Assembly (NCBI RefSeq): GCF_025751585.1
Contig: NZ_JAOWKX010000008.1
Coordinates: forward strand, 124,001 to 188,000
Direction of reading: 5' to 3'
DNA length: 64,000 bases
Source: Fluctibacter corallii
GTDB taxonomy: Bacteria > Pseudomonadota > Gammaproteobacteria > Enterobacterales > Alteromonadaceae
A program made the position numbers and the translations under genes. Positions 9,496 through 19,270 of the stretch are shown here, one piece after another. The notes below the pieces were generated by a model. The model was not told where the DNA came from. It did not search any database and worked only from the letters and a program-made list of their open reading frames with translations. How positions within the stretch are numbered: position 1 is the first letter of the stretch; every line of letters starts with the position of its first letter.

Positions 9496-10727
9496 ACGCC
9501 TTTCAACGCTTTATGCAATGACGGGTAATCTCTTTCCAATTGTTCTGCTATCAGTGTTTTTTTCGATTTTGGATGTTTAGCAAAAAGTGACTTATCATAC
9601 TTAACCGCTAACGCCTTGGCATCACAAATATCCGTTTCAGTTCGCTTGCTCACCCCTTCTATCTTCGCAGACAACGCTGAGGTATTCTTACTCCAATCAA
9701 AGTGCTGTTCGGCATACTGCCTGGCTTGCTGCTTTATCACCGAAATATCAGCCTGTTTGTCTGCATAAATTTGCATTGCTTCGGCCAAGCTATCAATGCT
9801 GACTTCACATTGAGGCCAGTAGTAACCGTCCCAACGTGACCAGAGCTTCTCAATTTTTGCGGTGTATCCGTTTACGCCTTCTGTTACAAACTCATTCATT
9901 GGGCCATTGTCGGGCACGATGATGGGAAGACCTGCCGCTCCCGCCTCTAAAATGGTAAGCCCTATGCCATCTAATCGAGACGGATACACATAAATATCAC
10001 CAAGGTGATAAAGGCCTGGGGCAGATACGGTATATTCATGCACGTCAAGTTTATCTTGCGCCTTCAAGGAAGCGATCGTCTCTTTCAGCTCAGGAAAATG
10101 CTGCTCTAGCTTTACTTGTGAATGGATTATCAGCTTCACGTTGCCCGACACTTGCTTAAATGCCTTAAGCAATAAATCGGTCCCTTTGCGATAAGGGCTC
10201 ATTCCAGCGGAATGAAAGTACCGAACAGGCGCTTGTTCATCTCGGTCTTCCGGTTGATATTGATAGAGATTAGTGTCTGTTCCCCATGGAATAAAAAGGC
10301 TATTTGGGTGCCATGAAAACGCACTATGATGTCGGTGAGTATTGCACACCAGAAAATCATAAACACCGAACATCGGTACGGTTTGTTCAGTGTAGTAGTC
10401 TATATAGGAACCTACCTTGATGCCCAGTTCTCTGCACAATAATACGGGCGCCCATATTTTTTGTTCGTTGAACAAAACAGTATCTATGTTGTTGGTTTCC
10501 AGCCATGCTCTGAAGTCTTCCAGATGCATGTCGGTAAAAGCGTGACTTAGAGGTTGCGCTCCCCATGTCACATAATCGTGATCCCATTTTTCATCACCAA
10601 TGGCATACTCTTCGCCACCACGGGCATATATGAATACCTCATGATCTGCGGCAAGAATGTCTCTAAACTGCTTAGATACATAGGCAGCGCCTCTTTCAAA
10701 CCATGTTGTCACAATTCCTATTTTCAA
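9477..10727 (-). CDS. glycosyltransferase, GT4-like
   Basis: A 416-residue GT-B glycosyltransferase. It opens KIGIVTTWFERGAAYVSKQF, like the glycine-rich first loop of the family. The C-terminal half has YFHSAGMSPYRKGTDLLLKAF (donor-domain start) and YVYPSRLDGIGLTILEAGAAGLPIIVPD, including the E-x7-E-like motif of GT4 enzymes. The start codon is TTG at 10727, preceded by AAAGGG about 9 bases upstream; no ATG fits better. The gene lies 13 bases after the pyruvyl-transferase gene and overlaps the next one. Its donor and acceptor are unknown. Confidence 0.87.
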   Translation of the reverse strand: MKIGIVTTWFERGAAYVSKQFRDILAADHEVFIYARGGEEYAIGDEKWDHDYVTWGAQPLSHAFTDMHLEDFRAWLETNNIDTVLFNEQKIWAPVLLCRELGIKVGSYIDYYTEQTVPMFGVYDFLVCNTHRHHSAFSWHPNSLFIPWGTDTNLYQYQPEDRDEQAPVRYFHSAGMSPYRKGTDLLLKAFKQVSGNVKLIIHSQVKLEQHFPELKETIASLKAQDKLDVHEYTVSAPGLYHLGDIYVYPSRLDGIGLTILEAGAAGLPIIVPDNGPMNEFVTEGVNGYTAKIEKLWSRWDGYYWPQCEVSIDSLAEAMQIYADKQADISVIKQQARQYAEQHFDWSKNTSALSAKIEGVSKRTETDICDAKALAVKYDKSLFAKHPKSKKTLIAEQLERDYPSLHKALKGVWQKIK

Positions 10728-10740
10728 TCTTTAAGCCCTT

Positions 10741-12027
10741 TTACCAATCAAACCCTAGTATCTGACGTACTTTCTTCTTAATTCCGTTAGGTATTAGCTT
10801 TCCAGCCACGGGGCCTACCGCCATGGCCGCTTTTCTCAAGCGCGGTTTAAGCGACAGTTCGAGCGCCCAAAACCATCGTGCGCCATAACGCTTGGATATG
10901 CTCACCTTGCTCGCTTGCTCATTGAGGCAGCCCAAGAGTTCCGCAAAATGCTGGCGTTGTGTATTTTGCATTAGTGCCAACTTATCATTGTTTTGAGCAA
11001 AATCTGTCGCCAGAGCCACGTTAACACCAGCAACATCGGCATTCAGATCCAGAACACGTTCCTCGAAACCTAAAGACCCAATGACCGATTTAAGCTTATT
11101 ATCGTATGCAAGAGCAACAAAACGCGTTCCTGCAAGAATAGCGAATAAATTCGCATGTAAACGCATAGAAATTAGCACGTCCAAGTTCGCAACTGTTGAA
11201 AGGGAGCTATCAAAATGCTGCTCATCCGACAGTGCTATGTCATCTGCAAACTCCGCCTTCAAACCCGCGTAAAGCGCTAAATCTTTCTTCTCGTAAGCCA
11301 TAAAGAGAACCTGATAACCGCTGTTAACTAACGCCTTTGTCAGTTCTTTAGCCTGCGTTAAGCCAAAGCCTTTCCATTCTCTCAAACACAGACCGGCCCA
11401 CTTTTTATTAGTCTCGGCAGCTGCCACTTGCCCAGACTTGGAAATACGATCAACAAGAAGAATAGAATCGAAGCCAACATGCAAATGAGGGACATTTACT
11501 TTGAGTGTATCTTCAATGTATTGCTTGGAGAAGGTATCTCTTACAAACACGCGATCGTTATGGTCCATAAACATCTGCAATAGTGCTTTGCCTTGCGCAG
11601 ACTTGATTGGGCCAGCTCCCAATCCAAATGCAAGAACATGTTTGCCCATACGCTTTGCTTGAGTAGCAAAATACGTACAATGGCGCATCAGATTGGTACT
11701 GTGCACATCTTGTAACAACCCGCCACCCGCGAACACAACACAATCAGTATCTTTTATTGCGTTTAGCAATGCCTGATGGCCACGACTATCAAGGCCTTTT
11801 CCAGGATAGAATGCCTGAATGTAGGAAAACGCCGAACCAATATACTCTTGGCTTAACGGCACTTGCCCACTGGCAATGGTAACGTCAAACTCGTATTGCT
11901 CTTTTAGGACGTTGGCCACAACAGCGACAATGGCCTCATCGCCGACATTAATGCCACCCACATACCCAACAACGATGGCTTTTTTTCCCTTGGGAATTGA
12001 CAAGTTGGTGGTTAATTTTGAAGCCAT
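10741..12027 (-). CDS. polysaccharide pyruvyl transferase family protein
   Basis: A 428-residue protein of the CsaB/WcaK type. These enzymes transfer pyruvate from phosphoenolpyruvate to sugar hydroxyls as a ketal, adding negative charge to the polymer. Visible features are the N-terminal AIVVGYVGGINVGDEAIVA (GGxxxGDEA), DCVVFAGGGLLQDVHS, and the C-terminal VLISMRLHANLFAILAGT with its conserved R-H pair followed by ALAYDNKL. A GAGAGG ribosome site precedes the ATG. Its position among glycosyltransferases suggests the exopolysaccharide is pyruvylated. A related role is known for succinoglycan and colanic acid; the acceptor sugar here is unknown. Confidence 0.88.
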   Translation of the reverse strand: MASKLTTNLSIPKGKKAIVVGYVGGINVGDEAIVAVVANVLKEQYEFDVTIASGQVPLSQEYIGSAFSYIQAFYPGKGLDSRGHQALLNAIKDTDCVVFAGGGLLQDVHSTNLMRHCTYFATQAKRMGKHVLAFGLGAGPIKSAQGKALLQMFMDHNDRVFVRDTFSKQYIEDTLKVNVPHLHVGFDSILLVDRISKSGQVAAAETNKKWAGLCLREWKGFGLTQAKELTKALVNSGYQVLFMAYEKKDLALYAGLKAEFADDIALSDEQHFDSSLSTVANLDVLISMRLHANLFAILAGTRFVALAYDNKLKSVIGSLGFEERVLDLNADVAGVNVALATDFAQNNDKLALMQNTQRQHFAELLGCLNEQASKVSISKRYGARWFWALELSLKPRLRKAAMAVGPVAGKLIPNGIKKKVRQILGFDW

Positions 12028-12110
12028 GGCCTCTCTTCCTATTCCAATACAGTAACAGCGGTCAGAGTGTTAAGGTAATCTGACAATGTAAAATTTCATG
12101 ATATTCGGCG

Positions 12111-13577
12111 CTATGTTGGGCGCACTCTAAGCATACCTTTATGGATGAGTCTATTAACGGGATGCTCATTCGCTGCTCCCAAATAAAACAGTATTGTCGC
12201 CAAACCATAAACACAGACCCCGATTGCCACTTTGGCTAGCAAGATCAACAAGATAGTTTGATTAAACCACGTATACAAATGTGCCGACAGACCCTCAATC
12301 GCAAAATACATTCCCAATGCTGCAAACACAGGAAAAGCAAATATTCTCAAGATTGTACTTACACCAAACCCCACCACATAAGCACAAATAACATAACTCA
12401 CTGGTGTTGTAACTAACGCAACAAGACAAACCGCTTTTGCTGCACCCACGGCGCCTTCTTTATCGACATAATAAAGTAGCACCGGCACGATTAGGCACAA
12501 TCTAAAAATTGAAATAAACACAGGTAATTGAGGTCGACCCATGGCGACAAAAACACTGCCTATATTCTGCACGGCACAACGGCTAAACCCGTAAAGAGCT
12601 AGCAACGCGATAATAGGAATTGCTGGCAGCCATTTATCACCTAACAAAACAGGAACTGCTTCAGGTGCAATAGCATAAATACCCAAACTGATGGGAGCGG
12701 TTAAAAACACTACGACACTCGTAAAATCGGTGAACATAGTAGTAAGCGCTTGTCTGTCGTTTTTCACTTTTGAATAACCAGGAAAAATGGCTCTACTGAG
12801 TGGAAACACCAACTCCGTTGTAGGAAGATTCGATATTTCATAACCGACGCTATAAAACCCGAGCTCTCTGGGGTTAGTCCGATTACCGATAATCAAATCT
12901 GTAATCTTATGATTGAAGAATATCAGTAAGTTATTCAGTAACAGCCACTTAGAAAAACTAAATAAACTACGCCATTCATCCAAACAGAAAGCAGGACGAT
13001 AATGGTGCATCAAGTAACTGAATCCAACCCGGCACAAGGTATTGGTGATCATGCCGGCCACCAACGCCCAATAAGAACGCGTGAAGTAAGCAACAGCAAT
13101 AGTAACAGTAAAAGAAAATAGTTTTGAGAAGACTTCCAACCTAAATTCTTTTTGCAGATCTAATTCTTTGCGAAACAGAACAAAGCCAATATTCTCAGCA
13201 CTTCTAATTAAGGGAATAATCGCCACCACACACACCAGTAGCACTAATCGATCATCATTGAAAAAAGAGGCAATAAATCCAGAGCTCAACAACAAGCAAA
13301 CAGCGACACCTAACCCTGCGATAAGCTTGCATGTCCACGCTGAGTTGAGTGTTTTGTTGGTAACGTCATCTCGTTGAATAATATTTACATCGAAACTGAA
13401 ATTAACAAATATTTCAAAAAAAGCGACCATCATCATAGTGACAGCCATTAAGCCGAAATCTTCTGGAAATAGCAGTCGTGCTAGAATGAGGGTGCTAATA
13501 AACCCTAATCCTTTAATCGCTACACGAGTCAACACTGACCACATAGCGCCAATAGCAATCTTTTTATTTAGGCTCAC
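12111..13577 (-). CDS. polysaccharide flippase, Wzx/MOP type
   Basis: A 488-residue integral membrane protein with about 12-14 hydrophobic segments. The start IAIGAMWSVLTRVAIKGLGFISTLILARLLFPEDFGLMA is the standard opening of lipopolysaccharide biosynthesis translocases (RfbX/Wzx, MOP superfamily). It should flip undecaprenyl-linked repeat units across the inner membrane. The GTG start overlaps the TGA of the ligase-like gene upstream by four bases (GTGA), a sign of coupled translation. Substrate cannot be predicted. Confidence 0.9.
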   Translation of the reverse strand: MSLNKKIAIGAMWSVLTRVAIKGLGFISTLILARLLFPEDFGLMAVTMMMVAFFEIFVNFSFDVNIIQRDDVTNKTLNSAWTCKLIAGLGVAVCLLLSSGFIASFFNDDRLVLLVCVVAIIPLIRSAENIGFVLFRKELDLQKEFRLEVFSKLFSFTVTIAVAYFTRSYWALVAGMITNTLCRVGFSYLMHHYRPAFCLDEWRSLFSFSKWLLLNNLLIFFNHKITDLIIGNRTNPRELGFYSVGYEISNLPTTELVFPLSRAIFPGYSKVKNDRQALTTMFTDFTSVVVFLTAPISLGIYAIAPEAVPVLLGDKWLPAIPIIALLALYGFSRCAVQNIGSVFVAMGRPQLPVFISIFRLCLIVPVLLYYVDKEGAVGAAKAVCLVALVTTPVSYVICAYVVGFGVSTILRIFAFPVFAALGMYFAIEGLSAHLYTWFNQTILLILLAKVAIGVCVYGLATILFYLGAANEHPVNRLIHKGMLRVRPT

Positions 13578-14884
13578 ACGCTAGCCTTTTTACTAGGTGA
13601 TGGCGTTGTGGTGGTATCATGTTCCGCTTCCTGCTCGGCTTTTTGTTTTAGAACATTTAGTACATGCATGTTCACCAGAATCATAATCACCATTAAATGG
13701 TAAGGCATGTTCCAATACGCCAAGCCAAGAAACGCACCACCACTCATGTAGGCCATCTGGCTAACCTGAATCATTCTGGATAAAGTTGCACACCACTCTA
13801 AATCAGCATGCTCTTTCGACAATTTAATATTGCGCTTTGCCAATGACCAATTGCCATACAACATCATCAAAAACATGATGAGTCCGGGATACCCCATTTC
13901 ACCCAGCACCTCAAAGTAAATACTGTGCGCGTCATGAATAGCTAGTGGATTGGGCGCATACAACGCAAAGGATGTTGGCCCCCAATGGCCAAATCCTCCC
14001 CCAGTGATACGATCATTCGCGACATTGAACGCCAACCACCATGAATTGATTCGGCCCATGGCTGATGCATCTTCCTCGTAAGTTTTAATCGTATCCATGC
14101 GCTCATACCAATGGCTTGGAATAAACGGAATCGCACTTAAACACAGCACCATCCCCAGCGCAGCTAACGGAAGTTTATACTTACTCTTCGTCCATAAGAA
14201 AAAGCTTGTCACTATCAGTGCTAAAAAAGCGCCGCGAGAATAACTGGCAACAACACTAATAAAACACAGTAAAATGGAAAGGATAAGGGCGCGCTTAATC
14301 CATTTGTTACTCGCCTGCATAAACATAAAAAACAACAAAGGAATGGTCATTAATAACGCCACAGCTAGCTCGTTGTTACCTTCAATAAATGAATCAGGTG
14401 GCCCCCAAACGCGGAAGTTTCCCCCGGTTAATGCTGTGAAAATTCCACCTTTAATGCCATAAAAAGCCGTGGAAAGTGTTATCACTAGCACCATCAGCTT
14501 AATTTTTCGCTCTCCTTGCATCAAAAATAACAGCAGTGTGATGCCCAACTGAATTTTGGTAAATCTTACCAGCTCATTAGTCGCCCATTGGGGCTCAAGT
14601 GCTGCCAAGGTACATACAGCGCCCCATGCAAGGAAGATCAGCATCATGATATTTAAGAAATAGGTCGGATACTTGTTTTTGTCCCGCATAAACAAAAACG
14701 ATAAAAACGTAATGCCAAACGCAGCTGCATAAAGTGGAAGAGAATACGAAATACTCCATGGTGCCAAGCGGTGAGGATTCATATAAGTCAACCACAGCAT
14801 CAACAGCGCACCAATATACGGCTTTTTTAAGGCCTTGGTGAGAAAGAAGCCCATCACCGAGACAATAAACAGGTCTCTAAACAT
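13574..14884 (-). CDS. O-antigen ligase-like protein, exosortase A system-associated
   Basis: A 436-residue protein with about 11 membrane segments. The opening MFRDLFIVSVMGFFLTKALK and the MNPHRLAPWSISY loop are characteristic of the TIGR03097 family, the putative O-glycosylation ligase or polymerase of XrtA loci. A large periplasmic loop in the C-terminal half (GGGFGHWGPTSFALYAPNPLAIHDAHSIYFEVL) holds the H-x-x-Y/F signature of the Wzy_C/O-antigen ligase superfamily. It probably polymerises the flipped repeats or joins glycan to an acceptor; which one is unresolved even for the family. It lies next to the flippase, as expected for Wzx/Wzy pairs. Confidence 0.88.
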   Translation of the reverse strand: MFRDLFIVSVMGFFLTKALKKPYIGALLMLWLTYMNPHRLAPWSISYSLPLYAAAFGITFLSFLFMRDKNKYPTYFLNIMMLIFLAWGAVCTLAALEPQWATNELVRFTKIQLGITLLLFLMQGERKIKLMVLVITLSTAFYGIKGGIFTALTGGNFRVWGPPDSFIEGNNELAVALLMTIPLLFFMFMQASNKWIKRALILSILLCFISVVASYSRGAFLALIVTSFFLWTKSKYKLPLAALGMVLCLSAIPFIPSHWYERMDTIKTYEEDASAMGRINSWWLAFNVANDRITGGGFGHWGPTSFALYAPNPLAIHDAHSIYFEVLGEMGYPGLIMFLMMLYGNWSLAKRNIKLSKEHADLEWCATLSRMIQVSQMAYMSGGAFLGLAYWNMPYHLMVIMILVNMHVLNVLKQKAEQEAEHDTTTTPSPSKKASV

Positions 14885-14939
14885 TACGCTTGTAATCCCC
14901 TATTCTGTTCAGTATTGTCGATTCAATCACCAACATGGC

Positions 14940-16085
14940 TTAGCGTTGAATGCAACCGTTCGCTAGTTCAACAATTTTTGCTGCGTTTTCATCCCACGTG
15001 AGCTTTTTGTCAAAAATTGACTGCTTCGCCTGTTTAGCTAATCGAGTCCGAAGTGCATCATCAGTAGCAAGGGTTTGGCAGGCTTGAACAAAACTCGACA
15101 TATCTTTGGGATCAAACAACAATGCGTTCTCCTGATGGGTCAGAAGCTCTCTAATATTAGGGCTGTCGGGCGCAACGATGGCTTTTGCTGTTGCCATGTA
15201 CTCCAGCATTTTTAGCGGCGACGCATACGCTACAACGGCGGGTTGCAAGGCAATATCAATCGGCGTTAACCACGCTGGCATGTCATCTCTATTTACCAAC
15301 CCCGTTATGTAGATGCGGTCTTCTATGCCTGCTTGCTTTGCCGTATCTTTAATTGACGCCACCGCAGGTCCATCACCAATCAACAAGAAAAACAACGACT
15401 CATTGCCCGGTAACGCCAACAATTCAACAATTTTATCCAGACCATGCCATTCGCGGCAGAACCCCACAAAGCCTACAACGATTTTGTCTGACGTATCAAC
15501 GGGTAGCGGATTGTCATATTGTTTGTCGATGAATGCTTCCGTATTAATACCATTGGGGATAACACAAATTCGAGACTCTGGCACGCCTTCAGCTCGAATA
15601 TGATCAGCTAGCACGTCGGTCACGGGCAGCACTTTATCAGCATTTCGCCACACGTAACGCTCGCTCCACTTCGCCAATTTTTTTAGCGAAATACCATCGT
15701 ATTTTCCCCGCTCCTCGAATAATGGCGCATTCACTTCAGATAACAGCGGGATCTTAAACCACTTTTTGGCCCAAATTCCGGCCGGGCAAAACAGATTGTA
15801 GCGTTCATAGATGAAGTCTGGTTTATGGCTTTTAATTGCTTTTGCCAGCTTTAAAAATGCCCAAATGCTGTATGCTAATTCAATCACTTCATAAAGTGCT
15901 TTCGGTAACAACTGTTTGAGCTTAGACACAACACCGCCATCTCCACCAAACTCTTGTTGCTCTCCCATACTAGGAGCCACGAGCACTATGTCATGCCCTG
16001 CTTTTTTTAGCGATTTGTTTATCTCTTCAATATGTACGTATTGACCATCTTTAGAGGCGATACGGTGATGATACAAAATTTTCAT
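14940..16085 (-). CDS. glycosyltransferase, GT4-like
   Basis: A 381-residue GT4-like enzyme starting MKILYHHRIASKDGQYVHIEEI. Segments FIYERYNLFCPAGIWAKKW, IPNGINTEAFIDKQY, VVGFVGFCREWHGLDKIVELL and PLKMLEYMATAKAIVAPDSPNIRELL mark acceptor and donor domains of GT-B transferases. The frame is open upstream to a GTG at 16115, but the ATG at 16085 is preceded by GAGAG at suitable distance and begins exactly at the first beta strand, so it is preferred. It lies 55 bases after the next gene's stop, in the leftward exopolysaccharide operon. The sugar transferred is not predictable. Confidence 0.87.
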   Translation of the reverse strand: MKILYHHRIASKDGQYVHIEEINKSLKKAGHDIVLVAPSMGEQQEFGGDGGVVSKLKQLLPKALYEVIELAYSIWAFLKLAKAIKSHKPDFIYERYNLFCPAGIWAKKWFKIPLLSEVNAPLFEERGKYDGISLKKLAKWSERYVWRNADKVLPVTDVLADHIRAEGVPESRICVIPNGINTEAFIDKQYDNPLPVDTSDKIVVGFVGFCREWHGLDKIVELLALPGNESLFFLLIGDGPAVASIKDTAKQAGIEDRIYITGLVNRDDMPAWLTPIDIALQPAVVAYASPLKMLEYMATAKAIVAPDSPNIRELLTHQENALLFDPKDMSSFVQACQTLATDDALRTRLAKQAKQSIFDKKLTWDENAAKIVELANGCIQR

Positions 16086-16148
16086 CAATAAGCTCTCAGT
16101 GTCTTTCCCTGCCACGGTCGCGATGATTTATCGACCGAGGTAAATAAA

Positions 16149-17348
16149 CTATGTATTTTTGCCAACCAAGCGAGTAAAAATATCGTACTGCCCTTTTGAC
16201 GTATCATACCAATCAAATCCTTCAGCATAAGCACGCGTGTCTGCGCGAGAAGGAGGGCTGGCAGTTAGCTGGTTAATGCCTTGAACAAGGGCGCCGACGT
16301 TACGTTCTACTAAAACGCCAGCTTCAGGCTTTGCAACAACTTCAGGGGTTCCCCATAAATTAGTCGCCACTACGGCGGTTCCACACGCCATCGCTTCTAA
16401 CAACACGTTCGCCCAACCTTCGCGGCTAGATGCCAAGACCAGCGTATCTGCGGCCTGATACAGCACTTTTAACTCGTCTTGCGATAATGCGCCTGCAAAG
16501 GTCACTCTAGATGCTAAACCTGCTTCTTCAACTTGCTTCTGCAACGCGCCCCTATCTGGCCCGTCACCAGCGATCACCAAGTGACAATCAGGTAAAGACT
16601 TCATCGCATCTATAACAAGATAATGCCCTTTTCGCTCTACCAAATGCCCAACACTTACAATGAGCTTTTTATTGTTTGGTACCCGCCATTGCTGCTGTTT
16701 CAATATTTGCTGTTCGCGTTCGTTTGTCGGTGTAAAAAAGCCTAAATCTACGCCATTTCTTAGAGCAAATGCTTTATCACCGACACGAGCAAAACTGAGC
16801 AATGACGTCTTTAACGCTTCACATACCGTAATACACGCTCCTGCCAGCTCAGCCACTCGCGTAATCTTTTCACGCGCCTTTGGCTGCTGAGGAATCAAAT
16901 TGATATCAGTGCCTCGCGCTGTGCAGGTGAATGGCTTGCTTAATGACTGGGCAACACCGGCAATCGCTACGCCGTCAGGAAAAAAATAGTGCCCATCAAT
17001 TAGCTCGAAATCATAGCCTTGCTTGATTAGCTTTCGCGCTTGCTTTTCAATGCTGCGGCGCATGAAATAAGGCGTAAGGTGCATCCCAATTTTTGGAATC
17101 ACCAGATAACGAGGATGATACACATCCAAACCATCACGCTTTTCATGGGCGGGTACACCTGCAAACTTGGCATATTGGGCAAAAGGCCCCCAATTCAGCT
17201 TAATGGGAAACCACGGCACTGGCGCTATTACTTTCGCTTCTACATCGGGAAAATGTTTGAGCAAGTGCGTCAATCGATTACGAACAAAAATACCGTGCTT
17301 GGGCTCGTTAGCATTTGGATACAGCGAGCTAACCGTTAAAATCTTCAC
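16149..17348 (-). CDS. glycosyltransferase, GT4-like
   Basis: A 399-residue GT4 family enzyme. It begins KILTVSSLYPNANEPKHGIFVRNRL, the usual opening of exopolysaccharide transferases of the Stp/WcaL/AmsK type, and carries VSVGHLVERKGHYLVIDAM (donor domain) and LVLASSREGWANVLLEAMACGTAVVATN, including the E-x7-E region. The start is GTG at 17348, with a clear AAGGGT ribosome site six bases upstream; it lies 8 bases after the amidotransferase stop. Expected to act on the cytoplasmic face on the lipid-linked repeat. Confidence 0.88.
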   Translation of the reverse strand: MKILTVSSLYPNANEPKHGIFVRNRLTHLLKHFPDVEAKVIAPVPWFPIKLNWGPFAQYAKFAGVPAHEKRDGLDVYHPRYLVIPKIGMHLTPYFMRRSIEKQARKLIKQGYDFELIDGHYFFPDGVAIAGVAQSLSKPFTCTARGTDINLIPQQPKAREKITRVAELAGACITVCEALKTSLLSFARVGDKAFALRNGVDLGFFTPTNEREQQILKQQQWRVPNNKKLIVSVGHLVERKGHYLVIDAMKSLPDCHLVIAGDGPDRGALQKQVEEAGLASRVTFAGALSQDELKVLYQAADTLVLASSREGWANVLLEAMACGTAVVATNLWGTPEVVAKPEAGVLVERNVGALVQGINQLTASPPSRADTRAYAEGFDWYDTSKGQYDIFTRLVGKNT

Positions 17349-17356
17349 ATCAACCC

Positions 17357-19249
17357 TTACTGTGTGCGTTGCAAGAAAGATTCAAACATCATCAATGCCC
17401 AAAGCATCTGATCGTTATTCTGCGTGCCGTTAATGTGGCCTTCGACCATACTTTTCAGTTCATTCCCGTCAAAGATGCCAGAGTCAATCATCTTACCGTG
17501 CAGTACACGCTGACGTAGCTTATCTTTCAACGGCCCTCGGAACCAATTGCCCAGGGGCACACCAAAGCCCATTTTGTCGCGATACAACACGTCATGCGGT
17601 AAACGCGATTCCAACGAACGCTTAAATATCGCTTTCCCGTTCGCCCCTTCCAGTTTGTATTTACTTGGTATTTTGTTAGACCACTGTAAAAATTCATGGT
17701 CAATCAGAGGAACACGCACTTCTAAGCTATGAGCCATACTGGCGCGGTCAACCTTCGTTAAAATATCACCAGGCAAATAGGTTTTCATGTCTAAGAACTG
17801 AATCAACGATAAGGCATCATCTCCATCGAAATCATTCGCATGGCGTTTGAACACTTCTAACGCGTGATATCCACCCAGTTCTTGCTTAAACGCATCAGAA
17901 AACAATTTCTGTCTTCTTGCATCAGGCACAAAAGACATCGTGTGTAAATACGCCGCCAACGCGTCACGCTGAAGGGCTTGGAAGGTAGATTTTGCACGTA
18001 AGAATTTAGGTGCCCAATCTAACTTCGGATAGTAATCACCTAAGAAGTTAAACACGGGTTGTCTGATACCTTTTGGCACCATAGAGCGCACGCGATCTTC
18101 CAACATGTGCCACTTATGGCGACGATATCCCGCAAAGACTTCATCTCCACCATCGCCCGATAAACATACGGTTACACGCTTTCTCGCAAGCTCACAAACG
18201 CGATATGTTGGAATCGCTGAACTATCCGCATAAGGTTCATCATAAAGTGCTGAGAGCTTGTCAATTAAGTCAAAGTCATTCGCGCTAACCACCTCTACTT
18301 GGTGATCAGTTTTATAGCGATCGACCACGAGCTCTGCAAACTCAGTTTCGTTAAAGTTTTTAACGTCAAATCCGATTGAGCAGGTATTCACTGCACGATC
18401 TTTCTGAATTTCAGCCATCATAGCTACGATCGCGCTAGAGTCGACACCGCCAGACAAGAACGCACCCAGTGGCACTTCTGCGATAAGACGCAGATCGACA
18501 GCTTCTTTTAGCCGGTGAATCAACTCTTCTTGAATCGACTCTTCAGATTGATTAAGTGTGTCGGCAAAACTGGCTTGCCAATATTGGCGAAGTTGTGGCG
18601 CTTTGTCGCCAACACGAATTGTCAGGGTATAGCCAGGCTCTAGCTTTTTCACCTGCGAATAGATGGTGCGTGGCTCTGGAATATATCCGAATGCAAAATA
18701 ATCCTCTACCGCGAGCTTATCCATGTCACGACGTAGCTCAGGATGCTTTTCGAGTACTTTTAACTCAGAACCCCATATTAACTGGCCATTTTCAAGCATG
18801 GCGTAATAAAGCGGCTTAATGCCTAGACGATCACGTGCGATGAATAGGGTTTGCTTTTCAAAATCCCAAATAGCAAAGGCAAACATTCCACGCAGTCGCT
18901 CGACACTTTTTTCACCCCACGCACAATAGGCTTGTAAGATAACTTCGGTATCAGAGTGAGTATGAAAAGTGAAGCCAAGTTCAATCAGTTCTTCGCGCAA
19001 GCTGCGGTAATTATACACCTCGCCATTAAAAATAATCGCGGCGGTGCGTTGATCATTAATTAGAGGTTGCTGCCCAGTTGAAATATCTATGATAGAAAGG
19101 CGACGATGAGCGAGGCCTATTTTTTCGTCAATGAAGATGCTGCCCTCATCCGGACCACGATGAAATTGAATTTGATTCATTTCATGTAACACCGCCTCAA
19201 TCGGCGGTGCACTTCCATTTACATCCAGAATGCCTGCGATACCACACAT
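17357..19249 (-). CDS. asnB: XrtA/PEP-CTERM system amidotransferase (asparagine synthase type)
   Basis: A 630-residue glutamine-dependent asparagine synthetase homologue. Cys2 of MCGIAGILDV is the glutaminase nucleophile and RGPDEG is intact. The synthetase PP-loop SGGVDSS lies at 266-272, followed by CLSGDGGDEVFAGYRRHKW. Length and context match the exosortase A-associated amidotransferase 1 family (TIGR03108), which is found almost only in XrtA loci and whose substrate is thought to be a sugar or glycan carboxyl rather than aspartate. The symbol reflects homology, not a proven asparagine-making role. It forms an operon with the TIGR03088-type transferase 21 bases upstream. Confidence 0.9.
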   Translation of the reverse strand: MCGIAGILDVNGSAPPIEAVLHEMNQIQFHRGPDEGSIFIDEKIGLAHRRLSIIDISTGQQPLINDQRTAAIIFNGEVYNYRSLREELIELGFTFHTHSDTEVILQAYCAWGEKSVERLRGMFAFAIWDFEKQTLFIARDRLGIKPLYYAMLENGQLIWGSELKVLEKHPELRRDMDKLAVEDYFAFGYIPEPRTIYSQVKKLEPGYTLTIRVGDKAPQLRQYWQASFADTLNQSEESIQEELIHRLKEAVDLRLIAEVPLGAFLSGGVDSSAIVAMMAEIQKDRAVNTCSIGFDVKNFNETEFAELVVDRYKTDHQVEVVSANDFDLIDKLSALYDEPYADSSAIPTYRVCELARKRVTVCLSGDGGDEVFAGYRRHKWHMLEDRVRSMVPKGIRQPVFNFLGDYYPKLDWAPKFLRAKSTFQALQRDALAAYLHTMSFVPDARRQKLFSDAFKQELGGYHALEVFKRHANDFDGDDALSLIQFLDMKTYLPGDILTKVDRASMAHSLEVRVPLIDHEFLQWSNKIPSKYKLEGANGKAIFKRSLESRLPHDVLYRDKMGFGVPLGNWFRGPLKDKLRQRVLHGKMIDSGIFDGNELKSMVEGHINGTQNNDQMLWALMMFESFLQRTQ

Positions 19250-19270
19250 ATATTACTATTCCTACTATGC